Origin: Brevibacillus reuszeri
GTDB lineage: Bacteria; Bacillota; Bacilli; Brevibacillales; Brevibacillaceae
Assembly: GCF_002897295.1 (NCBI RefSeq)
Contig: NZ_BEXF01000025.1
Location: 1-64,000, forward strand
DNA: 64,000 bases
Reading direction: 5' to 3'
The notes under the pieces: model-generated
Databases searched by the model: none
Told to the model about the DNA's origin: nothing
What the model saw: only the letters and a program-made list of their open reading frames with translations
Position numbers and translations under genes: made by a program
Part shown: positions 57,460 to 64,000 of the stretch, piece by piece
Layout: each line of letters begins with the position of its first letter
How positions within the stretch are numbered: the stretch's first letter is position 1

Positions 57460-60400
57460 ATGCGACTTACACGTTGGACTCAGAAAACGATAAACATGCT
57501 GTTGATCGGCTCGCTTTTACTGCCCACGACCGTTTATGCAGAAGCCGGCAGTAGCCTGTCACAAAAGCCAGCCACAGATCGAGCAAAGGTTGGAACGACA
57601 AAAGACTGGATTTCTGCCTACCAGACTGCACTGCAAGCAAAGGACAAGCAAGAAAACATTCAGCCTGACGAAAAAACGACGTATACGAAAGAGGAAATCA
57701 AGCAGCTGGATTGGGATACACTGCAGTCTGAACAGGTATGGAAGCTGTACCAGACCGCTGATCCCGCATTGATTCAATTCGCTGCGTATTTTTATCCTTC
57801 TGTGGATCGCTTTTTGTCCCATAACGAGCAGGTAGAGAAATACAAGTGGAATGACGATGACATCACGAAGCGTATCCAGGCAATGCCGCTAGCAAAGAAG
57901 GAGCAGCTGAAGAACATTCTGCCGCAGCTTGGCGCGGTTTTATCTGCATCAGAAGCGAATCCGCTTCCACCGAAGCAGACTGAAAAGCCGTCAACCACCT
58001 CAGCACTGGCGAGTATCCCGGACGCGATGTATGACCCAGAGGGCTTGACGTACCAGTACAAACGCTCGAATACGGACAACCCGGTGGATGAGCTGTATCG
58101 AACGGCCAATGTGAGAGAGCTTGATATTCAGTTGGAAGGGAAGCACGGGCTGGATTTTACCCTTGAGCGCAGCTACTCTTCCTTGGAAGCACTGACTGAG
58201 GAGTTTTACTATTCGAACAGCGGTAAAAATATAAATGTCCCCTCCAGGTATCAGGAGAAGAATTTTTTGCCGATTGGCTGGAAGCTCAATTTGCCCCGGT
58301 TTGAAGAAATCTATAAATCAAATGCGTGGTGCAGATATTATGATGACACCTCCAAATACAATTGTGCATACGAAGGTGAGGGCAAACGATATGTCTTCAC
58401 CCTAGATGACGGAACCGTGCTGGAGTCTTCCTCTACAGTAGGAGACTGGGTGAATACCCCGTACCAGGGCATTTCGATGAGCAAGTATAAAAAGGGGTAC
58501 GGTGAATTCGGGACCAATCATGTGGTGACATTGGAGAAAAACGGCATCACTTATGATTTTGGCGAAGAGTCCCACTATTATAAAGACGAGCTGTATCATA
58601 CGTTTTTGGTGAAAAAGACGAATGCGTACGGAGACTCGATCAGCTACAGAATTAACGAAGATACGAGATGGCCGACCGAGATCACAGATAGCGTCGGGCG
58701 TCTGATTACAATTGATAACAGTACAGTGAATACCGTAGTGAAAGTCTATCAGGACAGCTCCCAAAAAACGTTGCTGAAGCATCTTGTCTATGAGTGGACT
58801 GTAAATACAAACAAGGATCAGGTAAGAGAATACAGCGTGACGGGGACAGATAGCAAAATCATTGCCGAGTATGCGTATCACAGTCCATCTGTTTACGGAG
58901 TGAGTGAATACAATCTGCAGCCGACCTATTCCTTTGCGGCTCCGAACAAACTAATCAATTTCGATGACAATGGGCTGGAGTCGACGGAATATACGAATGT
59001 CGATAAAACCAAGAAGGGAAAAGTGAACTACAAGCTTTTGAAGCAGGTCGACTATCCAGTGGAAGGCTTGTCCATGAGCTATACGTACAGCTTGTATCAG
59101 CCAGATGTTCCAGGATTTTTGAATCAAGGGCTGGTGCGTCTCTATTTGGATAAAGAAGCATTGACGTACATGAGCTATCATCCTGTGACCGCGGTCAATT
59201 TCCGTTTTGCCAAGACACCGCATCCGGATCAAGCAACGACAGGATGGTACTCGTACACCAAGTATTATCCACAGACTAATAAAGAAGTATGGAAATCACC
59301 GAAATCAGCCTCTGTGCGCTTTGCCAATCAGCCGATCAACCGAGATGGCTCCAGGGTCGTTACGAGAAGCATTCAGGACGGATTGCCGAGTGTAGAGAAA
59401 ACCTTTATCGTCAACCCGGATCGCAACTTTTTGCTGCAATCGGTGAAGACCTTTGTAGGAAATGGTGCTGATTCAGATACGATCCAAGGTGCGCTTACCC
59501 TGACAGAAGACGGGAAAACGTATTGTTATGCTCCTGCCTCTTATACGAGCTATATGTACAATCAGCGAGAGACACAGCCGACACATGTGTACTCCTTTAT
59601 GGGACGCCCAAGCTCCATTACTGCGGATTCGGACGTATATCAATACTTGCTCGCTCCTACAGATAGCGGCTTGTCTAAAGTCAAGGCAAGGCTGGGTCGT
59701 TATGCGCAAATCATGGAGTACGGCTACAACGTGTATGGAGATGTCACCAAGGAAATCGATCCAAAAGGAAACCAGACCACAACCGAATACGTATTCCCGA
59801 GCAGTCTCTCCACGCTGCGTGTGCCATCCAAGGTGAAGAAAACAGCGGCCAGCAATCCGAATCATTATCATGAAGAGACTTATACGTACGGAAGCAACAG
59901 GCTGGTTGCAACCGAAAAGATCGTGGATTCCTATCCAGATGGCACAGCTACCAGACAGGAGCAAGTGAACCGTACCTTCAGCTATCAAGACAAGCTACTC
60001 AAAACAATTACGGAAACGAGTACAGGTCCAGATGCCAAGACGATTACACAGAGCATCGATTCCTATGACGATTTTTCCTTGTATCCGCGAGAGATAACCA
60101 TGCAGGTGGAGACCTCCACGGGTGTAAATGAACAGCTGTATCACTACTTCCATTACGATGGAATGGGTCGCTTACTATACCGCATGTACCCGGATGAAAT
60201 CTACGTCCAGTACCAATACGACCTGCTCGGACGCCGGACAAAGGAGCTCGTGACCAACCGAGATCAGACCCGAACAACGACGTATGATTATGACGATACG
60301 ACGAGAAAAGTAACGATGACGCTGCCAGATGGCACGAAACAATTTTCTCATTTTACGCCATACGGAGAAGTAGAGTACAAGGGACAGATTGGAAAAGACG

Positions 60401-62946
60401 GTACCGTTCGTCCGCTTTTGTACAATACGTATTCGCTGGATGGAAACCATCTGTTGTCCAGCGCACCGTATGCCTTAAACGAACGGGCGACCAGCTACGT
60501 CTATAATGCAGATGGAACGGTGTGGAAAAAAACAGATCCAATCGGCACTACGGTGTTTCTGGCAGCCAATACGCAAAACGATGGGGTAAACTATGTCCCT
60601 GCTCGGACTGGTGTGAGCATCGAGCCAAACGGACTGCAAACCACACAATACTATGACCGCCACGGCCAGCTGGAAAAAGAAGGAATGCGGTCAGGTGATG
60701 GCAGCCAGAGCAGAACGACACAGCTCGCTCGCAACGATTTTGACCAAGTAATCGGCAAGACAGAAAAAGATCAGACAGGCAAAAGTCGCGTATGGGAATA
60801 CCGCTCAAACAACGACGGCAAGCTCGTCTACCTGCTCGATCCCGAGCAAAACAAGTACCAGTACGAGTACGATACACTCGGCAATCTGGTAACGGTAACG
60901 GAAAATCAGCTGTTGACGACCCGCAATCACTACAATGCTCTCTCCTGGAAGATTAGTGAAAAGGATGTTCCGTCGGGAGCGACCGAGTCGTATCGTTACA
61001 ATCGGAATGGTACACCGCATACGTTTACAGACAAAGCAGGCATTCGTCACCTCTACGCCTACACGCCGTTTAACGAGCTGGCCAGCCTGACCTCCACAAA
61101 CGCAGCAGGCAAAATCATGAATTTGGAGACAAAAGAATACGTCCCGAACACCTCCCTGATTCAAAAAGAAACGAACAGCAACGGAACAGATTTGGGTACA
61201 GGCATGAGCAACTACCGCGAAGTATCATACACCTACGATCCGTTTCTGCGGTTCAAGACTCAGACCGCTTTTGGACGAGTGTACCAGATGGGATACACAG
61301 ACCGGGATGACCTCATGGATTCCTTGACGTACCCGGACAATGCTGTCGTGACCTATTTGTATGATGCAGCTGGACGTTTAAAAGAAGTAAACAGTGCTGT
61401 GACAGGTAAAATCGAATACAGCTACCAGGTAGACACTACGGGGGACAGCTATCAGGCGAAGTACCCGAACGGCCGCATCAACAAGCGAAAAGCCGATTCG
61501 TTTGGACAAGTGGCGACAGTCACACATGAAAAAAATCAAGCACCGATCTGGTCAGAGTCCAATCAATACTCGTTTGGCAATGTTGTGTCCATCCAGCGCA
61601 ATGCGAAAACACATCAATATACCTACGATAAAATTGATCGACTGACCAAGGAAGTCATTCCAGGAACGACGAATGATTACTCCTATGACGGACGTGGAAA
61701 CCGCTCGGCATTCGCCGGCACCCTGCCGACAGAGACAGGTAGCTCCACGTACACATTCGATGAGCGAAATCGTCTGCGCAGTGTCGTGAATGAAACAACA
61801 GGCGACACTTCGACGTATACCTATTATGGAGACGGCCTTCGCGCGAGCAAGACCGAGAATGGCATCCAAACCAAGTATGTCTACTTGAGTGGCAAAGTCA
61901 TCGAGGAGCTCGACGCTGCCAATGCCTCCAAGGCCCGAAACATCTGGGGCAATGAGCTCGTGCTGCGCAAAGATTTGAGCACAGGCAAGAGCGGATACTA
62001 CCACTACAACAGCCACGGCGATGTCGTCGCTATCTCGGACGGCACTGGCCAAGAGCTGAACAGCTATGCATACGACACCTGGGGCAACGTCATCTCGAAA
62101 ACGGAGGGGATGTCCAACCCGTATCAGTACAGTGGAGAGCCGTATGACGAGAAGACAGGGTTCTACTATCTGCGGGCACGGTATTATGATCCGAAGGTAG
62201 GGCGGTTTATATCGGAGGATACGTATAAGGGTGCGGTGGATAATCCGTTGTCGCTTAACAGGTATACGTATGTGAGTAATAATCCGTTGAGGTTTGTGGA
62301 TCCTACGGGGCATTGGCAACAAAGTGATTCAAGTTATAGTTATGCTGTACAAAACTACCTTCTTGATCTCACTATTTTATATCATTTTGCGGAAACTAAT
62401 AGCGAAAGACAAGCTATTCATGCAAGAGCAGAAGAGATAAGGACAAAAATGAATAGTGGAATCGGCGGGTTTTTAAATGGTACAAAAAAAGTTACAGAAG
62501 CTGCTAGTGATGTTTTTTCAATTGGAAGTATGGACAAATGGGAAAGAGACGAATTGCTTAGTGTCGTCAATGATTTAGACCATAATCTTAAGATTGAAGA
62601 TGATACTAAATTACAGAATGGGCTGTTTGTTGCAAGCTTGTTTACTCCACAAGGAGAAGCTCGAGCAGCAGGTTCAATTGTAAAGTCATGGATTCAACGA
62701 GCGGCATTTAAAGAAATGAAGGACACGCTTGGAGAAATGGGAGTTAAAAAGTTTGTTAATTCTATGTCCAAGGGGTTTGTAGGTGCTGAGGGTATGAATG
62801 GCATCAAACGACTATCTGGTAACGGTATTAAAGGGTACATGTATGAAGTGAAAATAAAGGGAAAAGGAGGGGCTTATAGACTCTTAGGGGATTATGATGA
62901 AAAAACAAGTCACTATATTTGGAAGGTGTTTGAAAAAACACATTAA
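57460..62946 (+). CDS. WapA-type Rhs repeat polymorphic toxin
   Basis: ATG at 57460 with AAGGAGG upstream gives 1828 residues. A signal peptide (1-28) and a helical N-terminal domain (40-190) are followed by a long YD/Rhs repeat shell (about 210-1620). It closes with the core-end block SGEPYDEKTGFYYLRARYYD, PKVGRFISEDTYKG and NPLRFVDPTG. The next 200 residues are the variable toxin: a helical linker and a C-terminal domain (VKIKGKGGAYRLLGDYDEKT then WKVFEKTH) that resembles RelE/ParE-fold RNases. Base use becomes AT-rich right after the core end (near 62320), as expected for exchangeable toxin tips. Confidence 0.92.
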   Translation: MRLTRWTQKTINMLLIGSLLLPTTVYAEAGSSLSQKPATDRAKVGTTKDWISAYQTALQAKDKQENIQPDEKTTYTKEEIKQLDWDTLQSEQVWKLYQTADPALIQFAAYFYPSVDRFLSHNEQVEKYKWNDDDITKRIQAMPLAKKEQLKNILPQLGAVLSASEANPLPPKQTEKPSTTSALASIPDAMYDPEGLTYQYKRSNTDNPVDELYRTANVRELDIQLEGKHGLDFTLERSYSSLEALTEEFYYSNSGKNINVPSRYQEKNFLPIGWKLNLPRFEEIYKSNAWCRYYDDTSKYNCAYEGEGKRYVFTLDDGTVLESSSTVGDWVNTPYQGISMSKYKKGYGEFGTNHVVTLEKNGITYDFGEESHYYKDELYHTFLVKKTNAYGDSISYRINEDTRWPTEITDSVGRLITIDNSTVNTVVKVYQDSSQKTLLKHLVYEWTVNTNKDQVREYSVTGTDSKIIAEYAYHSPSVYGVSEYNLQPTYSFAAPNKLINFDDNGLESTEYTNVDKTKKGKVNYKLLKQVDYPVEGLSMSYTYSLYQPDVPGFLNQGLVRLYLDKEALTYMSYHPVTAVNFRFAKTPHPDQATTGWYSYTKYYPQTNKEVWKSPKSASVRFANQPINRDGSRVVTRSIQDGLPSVEKTFIVNPDRNFLLQSVKTFVGNGADSDTIQGALTLTEDGKTYCYAPASYTSYMYNQRETQPTHVYSFMGRPSSITADSDVYQYLLAPTDSGLSKVKARLGRYAQIMEYGYNVYGDVTKEIDPKGNQTTTEYVFPSSLSTLRVPSKVKKTAASNPNHYHEETYTYGSNRLVATEKIVDSYPDGTATRQEQVNRTFSYQDKLLKTITETSTGPDAKTITQSIDSYDDFSLYPREITMQVETSTGVNEQLYHYFHYDGMGRLLYRMYPDEIYVQYQYDLLGRRTKELVTNRDQTRTTTYDYDDTTRKVTMTLPDGTKQFSHFTPYGEVEYKGQIGKDGTVRPLLYNTYSLDGNHLLSSAPYALNERATSYVYNADGTVWKKTDPIGTTVFLAANTQNDGVNYVPARTGVSIEPNGLQTTQYYDRHGQLEKEGMRSGDGSQSRTTQLARNDFDQVIGKTEKDQTGKSRVWEYRSNNDGKLVYLLDPEQNKYQYEYDTLGNLVTVTENQLLTTRNHYNALSWKISEKDVPSGATESYRYNRNGTPHTFTDKAGIRHLYAYTPFNELASLTSTNAAGKIMNLETKEYVPNTSLIQKETNSNGTDLGTGMSNYREVSYTYDPFLRFKTQTAFGRVYQMGYTDRDDLMDSLTYPDNAVVTYLYDAAGRLKEVNSAVTGKIEYSYQVDTTGDSYQAKYPNGRINKRKADSFGQVATVTHEKNQAPIWSESNQYSFGNVVSIQRNAKTHQYTYDKIDRLTKEVIPGTTNDYSYDGRGNRSAFAGTLPTETGSSTYTFDERNRLRSVVNETTGDTSTYTYYGDGLRASKTENGIQTKYVYLSGKVIEELDAANASKARNIWGNELVLRKDLSTGKSGYYHYNSHGDVVAISDGTGQELNSYAYDTWGNVISKTEGMSNPYQYSGEPYDEKTGFYYLRARYYDPKVGRFISEDTYKGAVDNPLSLNRYTYVSNNPLRFVDPTGHWQQSDSSYSYAVQNYLLDLTILYHFAETNSERQAIHARAEEIRTKMNSGIGGFLNGTKKVTEAASDVFSIGSMDKWERDELLSVVNDLDHNLKIEDDTKLQNGLFVASLFTPQGEARAAGSIVKSWIQRAAFKEMKDTLGEMGVKKFVNSMSKGFVGAEGMNGIKRLSGNGIKGYMYEVKIKGKGGAYRLLGDYDEKTSHYIWKVFEKTH

Positions 62947-62964
62947 TAAAAGGGGGAAGAGCTA

Positions 62965-63288
62965 TTGTTTAGTGCTTCGGATCTTAAAAAATGGGTATTG
63001 GAGTATGATGCAGAAAAAAAAGCTTTTGATGGTTTCTGGCTGAATCTTGAAAACTACAAAATTGAGTATCCTCTTGAATATGAAGAGTACTTCGCAAATT
63101 TTGATAAGTCCCAACTTGACTTAAAGGTTGAATCTATCTCAATTAGTTACCTGAATTATCCTGAATTGGATTATAATCATGTAAAATTATATATTCCAAT
63201 CAGGTATCAAAATAAAAATATAGGGTACTATGAAATTTTACTGAATTTTGATGGTATAGTGGACGATGATTTTTTTGTTATGTATTAA
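62965..63288 (+). CDS. candidate immunity protein of the Rhs toxin
   Basis: The start is TTG at 62965 with GGGGGAAGAG upstream. The 107-residue acidic protein (many Asp/Glu, YPLEYEEYFANFD, INFDG-like LLNFDGIVDDD) is AT-rich like the toxin tip. It lies 18 bases after the toxin gene, the standard place for the cognate immunity gene. No family is recognised; the assignment is from position, size and composition. Confidence 0.75.
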   Translation: MFSASDLKKWVLEYDAEKKAFDGFWLNLENYKIEYPLEYEEYFANFDKSQLDLKVESISISYLNYPELDYNHVKLYIPIRYQNKNIGYYEILLNFDGIVDDDFFVMY

Positions 63289-63476
63289 AATATTCACCAT
63301 AATGTGTAGTAAGCAGCTATATTTATTTTTATCTTCTTTACAGCGGAAGAGGATAACAATGTATTTGATTGATTTACTTCCTAAAGGAATAACCTTGATG
63401 AGTGGCGAAAGATAACTGGCAAGATATTTGTGATCTATCAATCTGAGAAAAGTAATAAATAATCTAATGAAATTTT

Positions 63477-63516
63477 TACCCCAAATGAGTACTCAACTAC
63501 TTGTTTGGGGTTTCTT
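63477..63516 (+). terminator. terminator after the immunity gene region
   Basis: ACCCCAAA and TTTGGGGT arms around TGAGTACTCAACTACTTG, followed by TTCTTTTG. The stretch 63289-63476 shows only short, low-confidence ORFs. Confidence 0.75.
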
Positions 63517-63534
63517 TTGTATAGAAGGAAAACG

Positions 63535-63669
63535 GTGATTATCGTACTAAGGAATATTTACGATTTGGAAGAAGAAAACGACGATGTATGTTTGTGGCAA
63601 TTAAAAAATGTAGTTGGCTGTCAGAAAATAAAATACCAACTTCGTAAAAGCTGGTCAAACTTACTGTGA
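63535..63669 (+). CDS. possible small orphan ORF (44 aa)
   Basis: GTG at 63535 has AGAAGGAAAACG upstream. The product begins MIIVLRNIYDLEEENDDVC and ends SWSNLL. It may be a remnant of an older immunity or toxin-tip gene behind the Rhs locus, as such loci often keep displaced cassettes. The evidence is limited to frame and ribosome binding site. Confidence 0.3.
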   Translation: MIIVLRNIYDLEEENDDVCLWQLKNVVGCQKIKYQLRKSWSNLL

Positions 63670-63710
63670 GTCGTTTAATTATAAGTGATATTTATCTTTG
63701 AATATATGAC

Positions 63711-64000
63711 TTGTGGAAAACGAAATCTAAACGTGGAGAGTATTGGAGTGTGTTATGCGTTCACACATATAAGAACGGTAGCCAATGTGAGAAGAAGGGT
63801 AAAGTATTGGACGATGACTTTTACAATGCCTTGTTTGAACGAATCATACATGTAGATCCGAATATCTTGCGTGAAATAGAACTTCACGGAAATCGATTTA
63901 ACAACACAAAGGCAATAATTCAGGTAAAAGAGCAGGAACTAATGAAACACAAAAGGGCAATGGAAAAGCTGCATGAGTCGTATGAAGAGGACATAATCAT
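63711..64000 (+). pseudogene. large serine recombinase fragment (runs off window)
   Basis: From about 63711 the frame reads KSKRGEYWSVLCVHTYKNGS and QCEKKGKVLDDDFYNALFER to the window end. This matches the zinc ribbon and following coiled coil of large serine recombinases (Cys pairs, then a long charged helix KAIIQVKEQELMKHKRAMEK). The catalytic domain is missing upstream and there is no credible start, so it is a 5'-truncated remnant of an integrase or transposase. Confidence 0.6.

Noticed and set aside
61552..62322. 256-residue ORF antisense to the Rhs gene
   Set aside because: It mirrors the codon bias of the Rhs repeats, has no ribosome binding site, and the plus-strand frame is clearly the coding one. 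The other long antisense ORFs in 57.5-61.2 kb were rejected for the same reason.
1..64000. CRISPR arrays, tRNA and rRNA genes
   Set aside because: No regularly spaced repeat arrays, no cloverleaf with a TTCGAATC-type arm in a tRNA context, and no rRNA-like conserved stretches were noticed on either strand.

Overview
The window looks like a Brevibacillus-type, spore-forming, low-to-mid GC Firmicute chromosome. This is inferred from the gene families (GerPF-like spore protein, cidAB-cidR, alaR-alaT behind a T-box, lysine riboswitch on a lysP-type permease, azlCD, SpeDE, WapA-type Rhs protein) and from strong AGGAGG ribosome binding sites. No database search was possible.

Region 1 (1-10.9 kb) is prophage and accessory DNA. 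It holds the end of a tail-fibre-like gene, small phage proteins, a holin and a lysin that joins an M23 peptidase to a trypsin-like protease. An AT-rich membrane gene of unknown role follows, then two YolD-like genes with near-identical promoters and LexA boxes, and a few small orphan genes. Between 8.2 and 10.8 kb lie three copies of a group II intron 3' end (domain V plus domain VI). Each is joined in the same codon phase to a different, start-less coding exon that ends at a stop codon and terminator. No intron 5' part, 5' exon or intron reverse transcriptase is in the window. The arrangement resembles a bank of alternative 3' exons, comparable to the alternatively spliced group II intron known from a Clostridium tetani surface-layer gene. 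It is the strongest candidate here for a new system.

Region 2 (10.9-36 kb) is core and catabolic chromosome: a SanA/YdcF protein; a chemoreceptor-GNAT operon behind a c-di-GMP-I riboswitch; an amidohydrolase; intergenic hairpin repeats; TrmB-azlC-azlD-AlkD-like; a polar amino acid ABC transporter; and a LysR gene divergent from two SDR genes. A MetQ-MetN-MetI type transporter follows, in line with a crotonase, an FMN hydroxyacid oxidase and a CaiB-type CoA transferase. A PAS-GGDEF-EAL protein and an EamA exporter end the region.

Region 3 (35.7-53.8 kb) holds an NrtR-controlled NAD salvage operon, ppx and ppk separated by a MITE-like insertion with a 9-bp target duplication, the T-box alaR-alaT operon, cidAB with cidR, and a secreted PPC-domain protein. 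Next come a Fur-box-controlled TolC-like secreted protein, lysP with its riboswitch, a SpeD-SpeE fusion, and small stress or hydrolase genes.

Region 4 (53.7-64 kb) couples a phage-style regulator set (XRE repressor, ImmA-type metallopeptidase, LexA-like S24 domain protein) divergently to a secreted toxin operon (a PPC/Rhs-tail protein, an 1828-residue WapA/Rhs protein with an AT-rich C-terminal toxin tip, and a candidate immunity gene). The shared intergenic region carries TTGTAC/GTACAA repressor sites, a promoter and a LexA box, so the toxin operon may be switched on by DNA damage. The window ends in a fragment of a large serine recombinase.
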